Source of the DNA: Acanthacorydalis orientalis
Taxonomy: Eukaryota; Arthropoda; Insecta; Megaloptera; Corydalidae
DNA length: 64,000 nt
Assembly: GCA_034766995.1 (NCBI GenBank)
Contig: CM068313.1
Span: forward strand, 20,375,512-20,439,511
Reading direction: 5' to 3'
A program made the translations under genes and the position numbers. The notes beneath the pieces were generated by a model that did no database searches, had not been told where the DNA came from, and was given only the letters and a program-made list of their open reading frames with translations. Positions 12,324 through 26,078 of the stretch are shown here, piece by piece (the first letter of the stretch is position 1; each line of letters opens with the position of its first letter).

Positions 12324-14188
12324 GTAAATAAATATAACATTATTTCTTGTTCACTAAACACGTTTTATCGTACAATGTTTAAATGAAGATTTTATTTTAG
12401 TTGAATTTTATGAGATGAAACAAATAGTTGACAGGAAATGCTTTCTTACATAAATATACAGTTACAAGGAAAATGAAAATTCTGGGAAAGGAGAATAAAA
12501 TGGAAAACATTATTGCTCCATCAGAATGTTTTTATTGAAATAGGATATAGAATATCAGTGGTTGTTATTTAAAAAAAAGATTACGAGGAACATTTATTGG
12601 TTGAAATATTTTCTTATTATTATTCAAGGAAAAGTATAATATAACAACTATTTAAAAGTATATGGGATTTGATTCCAATCAGTAAAATTATAAAAAAGAA
12701 TTTAATTATAATGTAATAAAATATTAATATTTTTTCAAAATAATATCAAATTTAATGTCATGTTTGTCTGTAAAAAAATTTGAAATTAATTAATATTTAA
12801 AATGTTTAAGGCAAGATATTTTCATTAATATACATTTAATATATTTTGTATTTTTTTATATAAACAAATTCATTTTGATTTTAAACTCCTTTATATTATA
12901 ATAAAAGTATTACACAATATACTGATTATAAATAATAGTTAATATGTTTTTTACAGAAGAATTTATGTTGATTATTATAAATTGAGTAGTTATATTACAG
13001 GATAGTTATTTATATATTCTGTTATTTAGGAATGTCTATGTATACACTATTTATTACATATAAAATTGAAACCTGTTATATAATAAGGTAACAAAATTGA
13101 GACTATAAATATGTTATCAGAATAGGGATATGGAATTTGTTGGCCAGAATACAGGTATAAATTGGGGTTCTGTTAATTAAATTATTTCATACGTTTACTC
13201 TGAAATAGTGGTTATGCGTTAGTAAACGATTTATGTTTGTTTTTAAAAACTAAAAAAATGTTTTCTCTTTTTATTAAATATTTAGTAACAATTATTCGTA
13301 TAAAAATTATTTTAACTGAATATTTATAAATTTGTTTGATTAGAATTGTGGATATGTACAAACATTTAGTCAAATGTACAAACATATGTAAAGTGGTTTG
13401 GAGTTTATATTATGCTTTGCAGAGTGTTTAATTAATTATGATTTCAAACAAAAAAAATGCTGGGAGTTTGAAATGAATCATGTTTAAATAACTGTTATAT
13501 TAAAAATAAATATTTATTTTGAGAAATTTTGTTTTTAAAAAATGAATTAAAAAATAATGCACGGAAACAGATTAATTCAAAATTATAAAATATTCAAATG
13601 AAAACGAAATTGAAAAAATTTAATAAACTGAAAAAGAGCAAAAAATGAGGTAATTTTTAACATGATATTTAAATATTATGGTATTTAAATTGAATTGATT
13701 TATATAAAAAAATAAAACAAAAAATATTTTAATAAAAAGTTAACTTCTTGATAAATGAGGTTATACTCAAAATAATCACATTTTATTAGATAAAAGTAAA
13801 AATTAATTACAGTATTAACTTTATACTACTTAAATTTAATTCTTTAAAAATAAAAAAAATATTGTTATTTATGTAATATATTATATATTTTATTGCAATT
13901 AATTAGTCTGTTGATAAACTAAATCGAAGGTTATTTGTTATCGTATTTGCAATTTATTCTAAAATAAAAAAAATCTCAATAGAATAATAATAAATGGAAT
14001 TGAAAAAGCAGATACTGTAATTTAAATTTTTTTAAGGATGAGTATCACTTGTTTCCATTATTTATTGAATATGTTTTCTTTATATTATTCTTATTGAATA
14101 CATTTTTCCAAAAAATATATGTGTGAATATCTATCTGTCCTATTTACCATATCTACTCTACCTACCCTATTTAATTAACCTAACTACC
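12324..14188. other. A+T-rich desert, no gene seen
   Basis: Low-complexity sequence without recognisable exon, transposon or RNA gene. The right arm of the hairpin is followed by ordinary A+T-rich sequence. Confidence 0.6.
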
Positions 14189-14215
14189 CTATCTATCTAT
14201 CTATCTACATATATA

Positions 14216-14282
<67 letters not shown>
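14189..14282. repeat. (CTAT)n-(TA)n-(GA)n compound microsatellite
   Basis: Degenerate CTAT/CTAC units, then a TA array, then about fifteen GA units: three repeat types in under 100 bp. Confidence 0.94.
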
Positions 14283-14284
<2 letters not shown>

Positions 14285-14878
14285 CATTTTTTTTGAAATT
14301 ATTAAGTTATGGCAATTAAATAATAAAATTTGAATTACATTTACATATTTAAAATACAAAAATTACAAGTGGTAAGGAAAGATAAATAGCATTTTTTTTT
14401 TTCAAAAAAAATTTTTTAATAAATTATTATTTACTTTTAGTGCGCATCTACTAATTTAATTATACCCTCAATTAAAATTTTACTGAATTTTCTGATGTCA
14501 TTCATTATATTATTTATACAAATAATACATATATTATTTATAGGCATATTGAAGTGTTTAGAAAAAGTATGTATGTATGTGCAAAGAAACCACAAAGTTC
14601 AGTTTTACTATAACTGTGTAATGGAAATGTGTTGGTTAGATATGCCAACCAATTTCTAATTTGAAATGTCAGATACAGTAACACATTTAATTGCAATTTA
14701 ATAAATAGACGAATTTAACACTCATACTTTAAACTCATAAATTTTAATGACAATGTTTTTTCTTTTATCATGTTACATTTATTTATGTCTAAATATATTT
14801 ATATTATTCTTGAATTTTATATATATATATAAATAAAATATTTTACGAACTTGCATCGTATATTTTTCGATATGTCAG

Positions 14879-14980
14879 CAGCAATAGAACACGGTTTGAG
14901 ATTACACCCTGATAAGACAGTTTTTGTACCACTGGGTATGACAGAAAAACATTGTATTCAATTCTTAACAAAATTGATAG
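14879..14980 (+). CDS. Candidate 102-nt internal exon, unknown gene
   Basis: A 102-nt segment lies between an acceptor-like tatttttcgatatgtcag (ending 14,878) and a donor-like gtacat (from 14,981). Read in phase 1 it is open throughout and gives AIEHGLRLHPDKTVFVPLGM followed by TEKHCIQFLTKLI. Both ends are phase 1, so the exon is symmetric. Residue mix and codon choice look coding and differ from the A+T-rich flanks. The donor is weak (no G at +5). Alternatively this is a 39-codon ATG frame starting at 14,872 that ends in TGA just past the donor. I do not recognise the family. Confidence 0.3.
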
Positions 14981-15194
14981 GTACATGATACCCCTAAAAT
15001 TGAACTATTTACTTTTTTTATACTTCCTTCTTTTTCTTTTTTTCTCTCTGTCATACACACACACACATACACACACACACATATATATATATATATACAT
15101 ATATATAATTTTATGTGGGCGCGCATGTGACTTAATTCAAAAGAAAATCGAAACTTTTTTATAATCTGAGCAACAAAAACTGATACACACACCC

Positions 15195-15196
<2 letters not shown>

Positions 15197-15248
<52 letters not shown>
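15197..15248. repeat. (TA)n microsatellite
   Basis: Uninterrupted TA array. Confidence 0.95.
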
Positions 15249-15250
<2 letters not shown>

Positions 15251-15534
15251 TTATTCTATAAAAAATTAATTTTCTCTTCATGTCTGATACGATAGTGTAT
15301 TTTGATTTTTTAGAGAGAAATAATACACGGATAGGAAGAATTGTGATATGACTAAAGACAAGTTTAAAGCTTATTCGTCATTGAATTGAAATTTTTATCA
15401 ATGAAATTATTATTATTGAATTTTATTTAAGCAAAAAAAGATGGAAAGGAGCTCAAAAATGAATAAAACTGTTTTATATAAAACATTTCATAACATAAAG
15501 AAACATTTCTAAATGCTGCATGAAAGACGAAATA

Positions 15535-15568
<34 letters not shown>

Positions 15569-16557
15569 ATGTCTGTGTATATGAGTTTTATATGCGTGTG
15601 ACTATCTGCATACGTTGTGATGAATAACGTGAAACAAATTTGTGTAGAACATTGTTTAAAGTAGGCTAATCTCAATTTAACTCGGATTATATTACAAACA
15701 GGTATTAATATATTAGTGGAATACTTGTGATATCAATTAATTGAATTACTAAATAGACAGTAAGTTATAATGATCCTACTGATGTCATTTTGACAATAAA
15801 ACATTTTCATTGTTGTATTTACATTAATTTATTGTAATTTGTTCGAATTAATCTAGATAAATTGATAAATTATTTCATTATATTGACTTAATTATATGTA
15901 TTTGGTCAATTTTGTTAAAAGTGAGTAAATAATTAAATTTAAAAGTTATTGAAATTTTTTTACATACTTTTGAATCATATATAAATTTAATTTGAGTGAG
16001 TTTATATAATTTATTAAAATGTTATACAAATTTAACTAATTTATATACTAATTATTTATAATACATTCTAATGTAAACTAGAATTAATTAATTGAATAGA
16101 GTATCATTTTCTTCTTCAAATCAAAAAATAATATATAATGTTATTCATTTGTGTATATTTTAAAAATTTTTAAAATAATATACTCTATATAATACCAAAT
16201 ATAAATGGATTAAACTTAAAATATAAAAAAAATAATGTTAGTTAATCATGTTATCAGTTCAATATGTTATCAGATGTATATTTAAAAATGTTTATATTTT
16301 TCTAAGTGGTGATGATATTTGAATTGAAAAAACTTTTTGGAAAAAAATGATTATTTTTTCGAAAAAAAGCAAAATTAATGATCTGATTTTTTTTTATATC
16401 TGAAATTTAATCCAAAATATTTTTAACTACTTAAAATCAGTGCTATTAATTAAAAACATTAATATTTTTAATGAATTAATTTAAATTTTTATGGCCAAGT
16501 CCAAGAAAAGACAAAATGATCTTTTTTAGTTTCTTTTCAATTCCTCGTACATTTTTG

Positions 16558-16559
<2 letters not shown>

Positions 16560-16623
<64 letters not shown>

Positions 16624-16643
16624 ATATATATATATATATATAT
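16560..16643. repeat. (TA)n, lightly interrupted
   Basis: TA array broken by CATAAA near 16,617. Confidence 0.95.
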
Positions 16644-16920
16644 CACATTGTATATATGTATATTGAAACTGATTTCAAATTTCGAACTTGCAAACGACAA
16701 AGTTTTCATTTTACATTAAGTTAATGTTTTACATTAATTCAGCCGTTTATTATAGACAATGTAGTGATGTAGGTGTCATCCTTTATGTCATATCGTTTTG
16801 TAAGTATCATTACACTTTATCGAGACACTCGTGTATTAATAATCGAAAAACGCATTCATGTTTTCCTAATGACTTACACGATAAAGTTTAATGCCATCTC
16901 AATACTTTAAAATATGTTTG

Positions 16921-16921
<1 letters not shown>

Positions 16922-16979
<58 letters not shown>
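16922..16979. repeat. (TA)n microsatellite
   Basis: Uninterrupted TA array. Confidence 0.95.
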
Positions 16980-16982
<3 letters not shown>

Positions 16983-17308
16983 TCAATGATTCGTATTTTT
17001 TTATAAAAAACTACATTAGATTTTCATTTAGTTAATTATATAGATTACATTTTCATAAAAAATGTATTAAAGAATATGTACAAGAGCTGACGCTGAAACA
17101 ATCATTGAATATAAAAAACGATCTGTTAGTTTTTAATTTAATAATAAAATATTATTCAACCTTTTATATCTATAATATAGTAAAATTTTTTTTGTTAATG
17201 ATTACATAGGAATTTATATATATATATATATATATATTGTGAAAGCAATTATAATTTTACTATATTAATGTAGTCTAAAAGCTTGAAAGCATTTTTTTTT
17301 CGTTTTAA

Positions 17309-17334
17309 CAGCTGACACTTGATTAAGACAGCTG
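17309..17334. promoter_or_regulatory. Paired CAGCTG E-boxes
   Basis: Two identical CAGCTG hexamers (17,309-17,314 and 17,329-17,334) lie 20 bp apart, about two helical turns, in a slightly G+C-raised patch. CAGCTG is the class of E-box bound by bHLH factors such as achaete-scute/daughterless dimers. The role is inferred from the motif alone. Confidence 0.2.
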
Positions 17335-17864
17335 TTTTGAAAAATACGTGCTTCTCGTTTTTATGTATATAATTTATAGGAGACTAAATATCGGTGAGTT
17401 AAAAACTGCCAAACATATTGAACGCGCTTAAAACGAAGAGAAAAATGGTTGTTACAGAAATAAAATAATGTTTGTTTATTATTTTCGAAGTTAAATATAA
17501 TTGAAAAGGAGAGTAGTTTATATTTCAAGGTTATTTATGACATTTATTCATTATTTTATTTTTTAATATTAAACAGAACTTTCAAATGAAATTTTTCCCA
17601 GTTTTGTATTTTAAGTTTTTTTGAGTAATGATACAATTAAGTTAGTATTCTTGGACAATATTAAGTTTTAATGTTAAATGTACTACTGGTAAGAGCTTGA
17701 AATCCTTTTATTATTAATTGAGTTAGATTTTACGAAATATTCAGATAATTTTAAATTATTTAAAAGTATATATTATCAACTCGTGTGAGATATTTTTTAT
17801 TATCCAAGAAAAAAATAAACTTCTAACTGAAAAATACTTTTATGTATTTAATATTCATGTTGTG

Positions 17865-17868
<4 letters not shown>

Positions 17869-17916
<48 letters not shown>
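17869..17916. repeat. (TA)n microsatellite
   Basis: Uninterrupted TA array. Confidence 0.95.
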
Positions 17917-17917
<1 letters not shown>

Positions 17918-19168
17918 AGTTATGGTTTAAAAATATAAGTTGGTATGTAAATAATGTCCTTGGGATTTAGATTGATAACATAAAATAACGAAATTATATT
18001 CCTATTAGGGTCTCAAAGAACACCCATTAAACTATCTAATAGTGACTATTAAAAGCTGACATTCTCTTAATCAGTAACAGTATAGAAGATGTATATAGAA
18101 GTAAATTTTTCTGCTTAAAATTGTTCAATCAAGTTTGAATGTTTGTAATTTAAGAAAAAGAATGAAAAGAAAAGAATGAAAAAAATAATTGATTTTTTTT
18201 GTTAGACTAAATGAGAACAATTTAACTACTTCTTGTGTCTTCGACTTAATTGAAAATATTTGTATGAAATGATCTATTAAGCGAATCACGTACATATAAG
18301 TTGTAAATCACGTATATTCTGAGATCAATTCAGGGAAAGATTTTTTTATGTAATAAATTGATGTCAAACGTCTGCTTTACGTTTTATCGCTCATATCTTT
18401 GTTCTACATGTTAGCGACATTGTTCTGCTAATACAATTTACCGTGTCGAATACATTTGTCAATGTTATGACCAGATCTTATGTTACCGGACATGAATTCA
18501 CAAACGTGAATTATTTTAGAAGTGAAAGTTTGTATTAAATGAAAATACTTTTCGTGACTGAATATTTTTGTGTATTTGAGTACAGAGAGTTGCAAATCTG
18601 GAAAATCGATAATGTAAACCTTTCAACTTGTACAAATTGAAGATTATTTTCCTGAAATATTCTTTATTACTTTAAATTATATGATATTAATAATTGAATA
18701 TATATATTCATGTATAAGAAAAATTAATTAAATTTAACAAAAAATTACAAAAAGTAAAGTTTTAAATAACCGTAAACATGATTATAAACTTTTAAATATA
18801 AATACATATAATTTTAATGCACTGAAGTGCAAATTAATTTCAAATATTATTTATTTATTTTTAATTTTTAAGAGTACTTTTATGATAAATGCTTATTAAT
18901 ACTGAAATAAAAATATAATGTTCAGTAAAGAATCACGAATTTTAACTAATGAATTTGACAAATTGATCTAAATTTTAAATATATTTTAAAGTTTATCAAA
19001 ATATTTTTGATGAATATAAAATCATTTAAATTTTATTGATGTAAAAACTGCATTATATGATTATAAAAGAGGATTAAAATATATTTGTTGAATCAAATTT
19101 AATAAAATAAAAAAATTAATTCACAAAATTTGTATTATGTTCAATAAACCAGCCAAAACATATGTCCT

Positions 19169-19199
<31 letters not shown>

Positions 19200-19499
19200 T
19201 ATTTGCATTAAAAAGTAGATTCATATTTTATTTCTTTGGCAGTATAATTAGATCAAAAATTAAATTAGAATAATTTTTATTAAAAATATGTATTAACGAT
19301 TATTCTGTCAAGATAGCTATTGGAATTAATTGGAATCTATTTTGTGTTTGTTTATTGACTGTGTTTCAACAATAGTTCCATAAATTTTCCCTCTTTGATA
19401 GATTACATTGCTAACTATAACAACCCCAATTACTATTGTCATCGTGTTTGTTGATTATGTGAGTATTTTAATTAAATGAAACAATAAATTTTGTTTTGT

Positions 19500-19690
19500 A
19501 TTCCAACCAATGTAAAACTTTTGAAACGTCAAAACGAATTAGTCTGTCACGAAATCCAAATTCGATCCTCGTAACGGACATCCTGATTAATGTTTCCGTT
19601 TCTTTTTCGTATTTAATGAATGTTGTGAATGTTCTTATAAAATTCTTCGCCGAAAAAACTCTGATAAGAGGTTTGTTCTATTTTTTTCTT
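19500..19690. other. G+C-raised, CpG-containing island
   Basis: Several CpG dinucleotides and balanced composition contrast with the flanks. Open frames exist on both strands (about 60 codons on + from a TTG, about 68 codons without a good start on -), which shows that reduced stop density rather than coding explains them. It reads like conserved non-coding DNA or a fragment of an unrecognised exon. Confidence 0.3.
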
Positions 19691-20097
19691 TAGCTAAAAA
19701 CTAGAAAAAAAAACAAATAATTGATTAAATTAAATGAAAATAATTTCATTTAGTTATGAATGTGCAAAATATTTTTTTATATTAATTTTCATACAAAAAA
19801 TCCTTTAAAAAGCATTTTTGTTATTTTGATATTTATGTACAAAACAAATATCTAATGGTAAATTGTGCATTTAATGTGTCTGTGAGTTTTGGTGGCTATT
19901 AAAATATACATTGTATAAATTGCATGTAACATTACAACAGCTAGACATTACATTGTGTACATATGTTTATAAAACAAGTAATAAATGTAATAAGAAAAAT
20001 ACAAATTTATATTTTAAATTCGCATATCATTGTTATTGATGTTTGAGACATTAAACTTTTTTTTATTAGAGTATGTAATGTTGTATTTCATATTTAT

Positions 20098-20150
20098 AAT
20101 ATATATATATATATATACACACACACATATATATATATATACATATATAC

Positions 20151-20185
<35 letters not shown>

Positions 20186-20193
20186 TATATGTA
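20098..20193. repeat. Compound (TA)n/(CA)n cluster
   Basis: TA arrays interleaved with ACACAC and TACATA/TGTATA variants. It has nearly the same architecture as the cluster at 31,628-31,733. Confidence 0.93.
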
Positions 20194-21199
20194 TATGCTT
20201 ACTTAATGAAAAATATTATCGTGTAATTTATAGAAATTGTATTTAATTTGTTTAAATTGTATAAATATTGTTATTGAAATTGTTATAGAAATGTTATAAA
20301 ATTGTTCCTGATAATACAGTCACAAACATGTCTTTAAGGCATTAATATAATCTTTGAAAAGGAAACTTTTTATATGTGATCATTAGAACATAATTTTCAG
20401 ATAAGTATGTTCTATTTTTTTTTTGCAAGAATACGAGTTTTCTTGTCACAGACAAATGTAGTAAATTATTGTAATTGAATATCCGATAAATGTTAAATTA
20501 GGTAAAGTTGGCGTAATTTATGTATTGATTACGGCTATTCTATCTAAATATTTGTCTATTTACACAGTAGAATAAAATAAAAATGTAATATAAATTCTAT
20601 TAGTGTCAGAATATTTACCATTTTATATATTTCTTAAATTGTGTCGTAAACATAACATTAATGGATATTAATTCTATTTAGAAAATTCTATGAAAAATAT
20701 ACAAAAAAGTTGTATTTTTGAATAGATTTAATTTTTTTTGGTAATATATATATATATATATATGTATGTATGTGTTTGTGTGTGTATGTATGTATGTATA
20801 AATAAATAAATGTTTCTTTATAATAAATTTTTGTACATATTTTGTAAAAATTGACCACTTGTTGCATTATTACCTTTAATTATTTATCTTAAAGATGTCT
20901 AATAAAATACTTAAAATATGTTTTTCAAGAAAATTTAATTGTAATTAAAATTGTTTATATTTGTGATCTTGTTGTTGAACTCTTATTGTCCTGTCAGGCT
21001 TAATCATTTTACCTGTTTCTTTAAGTAATCCATTAAGTTATATTTTCAATCTACATTAGTTGAAATCATACTGTTCTCCGCTAATGACCACTTAAAATTA
21101 TGCATTTTTTTAAAATTATTTATTTGTAAATGACTTATATAAATAATTTTACGTAACATTAATAGAACGGACTCGTTTATTACTTTAATAAATGTCTCT

Positions 21200-21220
21200 C
21201 TCTCTCTATATATACATATG

Positions 21221-21270
<50 letters not shown>

Positions 21271-21365
21271 CATATCTATACATACATACATTTGTATATA
21301 TATATATAATATATATACAAAATATATGTTTATATATATATATACATGTATACACAAATATTATA
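21200..21365. repeat. (CT)n-(TA)n-(TACA)n compound microsatellite
   Basis: A short CTCTCT start, a long TA core and a tail of TACATA/TACAAA variants. Frames of 64 and 103 codons across it on opposite strands are array translations. Confidence 0.93.
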
Positions 21366-21621
21366 TATGTATATAATTTAAAATAAAATAAAATTGAATA
21401 ATGATGAAATTATACTTTTTCACAGAGTTAATTTTGCAGTCTGTAGAAAATCTAATTTAGCACGTTTGCTTGGTAAGAATTTTAATTTATAATTCAATTT
21501 AATTAGAATTGCAAGCTTCTTTACTTAAATTATTATATAAAAAAATATGTAAATTAGTTTTATTTAGTTCTTTCCCATTTTATATAAAATATTAATTACA
21601 AATAATTATATTAACATGGGG

Positions 21622-21624
<3 letters not shown>

Positions 21625-21680
<56 letters not shown>

Positions 21681-21681
21681 G
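21625..21681. repeat. (TA)n microsatellite
   Basis: TA array with one CATA interruption. Confidence 0.94.
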
Positions 21682-23140
21682 ATATAAGTATTATAGTATA
21701 TATATATATAAGAAATTATATACATATGTATTAAAAATTTGGCGAAACTGATAATTTCAATTGAGTTTTTAATTATATTTTCTAATGTGGGTAAATTTTA
21801 GTAAAAAACAATTACAAGTATATAATTATGTAAATATTATTGTAAAGTCTGTAATTTATAATAACATAAAATGAATTTCCCTGTATAAATTGGAACATAG
21901 CTCACAGTTCGTTACTTTATATGTGTATATATATATATATATTTATATATATTTAAGTTTTAAGTAACGATAAGTTATATCTACTATAAAAAAGAATTAG
22001 TAAATAAAGATTTTTCATTAAATTTCATATTCAGTAGCGATATTTTAACAGATAGATATTTGGCTATTTTATATTACTCAATACGAATAATATTTAAAGC
22101 AACATTAAAATGATTATTTATATTTTCTAATAAAGAAATTTCACTTATTACAGTTGATATATATTTTTTTGTAAAAAATTGTAGATATTTAATATATACA
22201 TTTTAATTAATATTTAAAATACTCAGTAGTGTATATTCTAATTTCTTTACAAGATATAAAAAAATATGTTCAAAAATTGATTTGGATTGTAAAACGCTTT
22301 AAATTACATTTGAAAATTGTTTAATTTCATTTATAATGTGTACATAGGATATGCATTTTAAGTATTTATAAGAAAAATAATAATAATGTATTTATAAATA
22401 AATACAAAACGAATCATTTTACAAATATAGTATTAAGTAGCTATAACTAAATAATAATAATAGACACTGTTGATGTATTAAATATTGTTTTATGAGATTT
22501 AAATATCACATTCTATGACGTATAGTTAAAATTTAACGAAGAGCAAATAGAAAATTATAATTTCCAATTTTCGGACAATGCTTTTCAAACATAATTTGAC
22601 GTTTCAAAAGAATTGAATAGAAGCACAACTGTTGATATTAGTACTAAGAATGTTCTTATTGATTGATGTCAGTGAAGAATACGAGTATTTGAGAAATAAG
22701 AAAATACTAGTATGAGTGTAGTTTTATAAGACAGTTAGATAGTACATTACATATACGTCGTTATACAGTTTTTTTCTAAAAGTATATAGAGTTCAATTCA
22801 AATTTGTATATGTTGTATATATTTGTATATATGTAAAAGTTTATATGAATGTACACAGATGTATATATATATATATATATATATATAGCTGATTTTTGTT
22901 GGTTCAAAGTTAAACTAATGCATGAGTGGCTATCTTGATTGAAATTTTTTGTAGCGTTATGTTAAATAAATATTGAATCTATTTCAAATATTGAAGAATG
23001 AATTTTTTCAATACATTTGATGACAATTTACAAAAAGAATAATATAACGGAAGAGTAATTAAATTCTTTGTAACATTATAATTATATTTATTTTCACTTT
23101 AATGCGATTTAAAATTCGTTTAAAAAACATATTAAATTGC

Positions 23141-23176
<36 letters not shown>

Positions 23177-23261
23177 GCTGTTTTATTTTTATTATTGCTG
23201 AGTAGACATTTTCAAACATGTTTAATATAAAGCTGTAAATAAGTGGATATTACTTTATAGT

Positions 23262-23262
23262 G

Positions 23263-23311
<49 letters not shown>
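23262..23311. repeat. (TA)n microsatellite
   Basis: Uninterrupted TA array. Confidence 0.95.
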
Positions 23312-23312
<1 letters not shown>

Positions 23313-24672
23313 AATTTATAATTTTAAAAATCTTCTTCATTATTGTTAATTAGTTTTTAATTTAAAAAATATACATTTTTATAAAGGTTCGAATTATTAA
23401 CAATTGTTTACATAAAATATAATTTAAAAGATCAAAGAATAAAGAATAAAAAAATTATTATGGGTGTTTTTAATATAAAATATAATCATAAAATAGTTAT
23501 AATTACACTCATTTATCTCATGCATATTAAAAGTTTTATTAGAATATGAAATATTTTAGACAATATATTTTTACATAAAACAAATTCGAAAGAAGATAAT
23601 ATTTATTTATCGAAATTTGAATACTTTATGATAAATAAAATAGTCAGTAACTAGAAATTGTATATAATATTCTTTTTGAGTCAATATATATGAAATAAAT
23701 GATATTCTGATGACATGTATAACATAAATATGAATATATATATATATATATATATATATAATGTTTGTATATATTATATCATGCCCTCGATGTAGAGTGT
23801 ATACATTTCTGGTTGGCAACCACAGTTTAAAACTATTTTATTATAATACAAATGCAAATTTAATTGGCAACATACAAACTAAAATTAAAAAGTGTTTTAT
23901 ACTGATTTTTATTAAATAGTCAATGACTATATTTTGATTTACGGTTACATATGTTAATTTTGTTACTAATAAAATATTATTAAATTAATTATTATACTTT
24001 ATAGAATTTTCTGTTTCCATATTTTTTGGAAGGGATGAAAATATTTTATTGCGATAAGATAAATATTTATTACAGAAAACAAATAACTTTCTCATTTAAC
24101 ATAATAAAGAAATAAAAGGAATTAAATACTTAATACTTTCTGGTTGACATCAAATTGAATAAAAAATATATATTTAAAAATATGTTAAATTTTTCGAATA
24201 TCAATAAATATTTATTGACATTGTATATATAAAGCTACATGTATTCATCAAGAAATTACTTTAAAATATAAATATTGAAATAAGTATTTTTCAATAATAT
24301 AGTGTTGAAAGTAAATGATATATATTAAATGCAGATATTTAGTCTAAATTAAATTTTTGGTCTATTAATTTTTGTAATATATATATATATATATATACGC
24401 TTTCATATACAGTTAAAAAAGTAACAAACTAGTACTATAGAAGATAACAAAAATGATTATTACTCGATAGGGGTATAATAAACCAACGGTTCACAATGAC
24501 TTTTTTTATTGATTCATTTATCACAAAATAATAAATGTTTCAATGTTTTCCACATAGTTTGAAAAATGAATTTTTTGAAAATTTCGTTATTTGATGGAAC
24601 AATATCTAAAATGATATCAATTTAGTTGAGTTTATAAAAGTTTGCTATACTTTTTTTAGACGAACCCTATTC

Positions 24673-24687
24673 TCTCTCTCTCTCTCT

Positions 24688-24742
<55 letters not shown>
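24673..24742. repeat. (CT)n-(TA)n compound microsatellite
   Basis: About eight CT units followed by TA repeats with one AAATA break. Confidence 0.94.
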
Positions 24743-24745
<3 letters not shown>

Positions 24746-26040
24746 CTTATAAAATAAATTATGTGATTTATTTTTTGTAACTAAAATGTTAGGAAATTTT
24801 TAATAAATATATATTATTCTCTTCACACACACACACTCATATATATAGGTTTCATATAAATTTCATATAGAATTAAGTCTGATCATTAACATGTCGTTTA
24901 AATGTTGAACTAAAATTAAATGTATTTTCTTCAGTGAATTTTCCGTTCAAATTATCATCACATTATTCTGAGACCGTAAGTTAGACCTATCTAATAGTTA
25001 ATCTAACATAAGTCTAGGGGCTTGAAATAATTTGTCGAAAACAAACATTATTCAATTTTGATTGGATTTCGAGAATTTGAATTAATTCCTTATTGCATAT
25101 CAATTTATTCTCTTATCATATTTCTTTATCCATTGATTTGTTAATAGTTTTTCTAAATGTTCAACAATTTTATATAGAAATTTTTCAGTATCATACTCAG
25201 TCAATTGAAAAGTAACATTTAATTTATTGTTCGAATTGTGGAAATTGACCAATATAATTGAATTGAATTATTATTGAATAAAATATATATTATATTTATT
25301 TAAGAGAAGTCTCAGTTGAAAATTTCGTTGTAATTTATACGAAAAAAATGGAGTTATAAGAAACAAAAATATCATTACTGTTGTTATATGAGATTTACTT
25401 GTTTTTTGTGTTTGAGATTTTCATTACAAATTTATTAGATAAAAAAACATATTAAATATAATATAAGAACAAAAGAAATTCAAACTAACAGATAGAAGTA
25501 TTTTAATTTACTTGCATGTTAAAAAGAGTATTGGACAATTGAACGTGTTTAAGTTTTTTCACACTGTGAAGAATAAAGATAAAGAAAAAAATATCTTATG
25601 TTTTGATGAATTATAGAGGAAAATATTTCCATCAAAGAGTAGAAAATGAAAAATAATATTAATCTTGTTATTATAGGTAGGTTTTGCTCTGTTATATTTT
25701 ATATTAATTTTTACTACTGGTTTTGGTATTTGAACTATTTAATAAAAATATAGTTGTCCAAAAAAATATAATGACAAAATAATTGATCTAAAGTGAAACA
25801 TTCCAAGAAATAATTATATTATTTATTTACGGCCGAAAATTTGTGCGAGAAAGCAAAAAAAAAGTTCACAATACAGAGCTATATATATTATTATAAAAAT
25901 ATAGATACTATATAAACCGATAACATTTAAGTATAGAAATATAAGACAGAATCCGGTGCTAGAAATAATGAGAAAGGTCTATAAAACGCCAATTTATTGT
26001 TAAAAAGCTGGGTGAAATTTATAACAAGAGAATATTTTAT

Positions 26041-26078
<38 letters not shown>

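Larger units (their letters stand above)
14981..19320. other. A+T-rich desert with (TA)n arrays
   Basis: Microsatellites and low-complexity sequence dominate. Exceptions are a pair of E-box sites near 17.3 kb and a modestly G+C-raised patch at about 18,260-18,530, which carries two aatcacgta(c/t)at motifs and no open frame I would call. Confidence 0.55.

Noticed and set aside
21046..21357. 103-codon minus-strand frame
   Set aside because: Largely a translation of a TA/TACA microsatellite; Ile-Tyr runs are not protein evidence.
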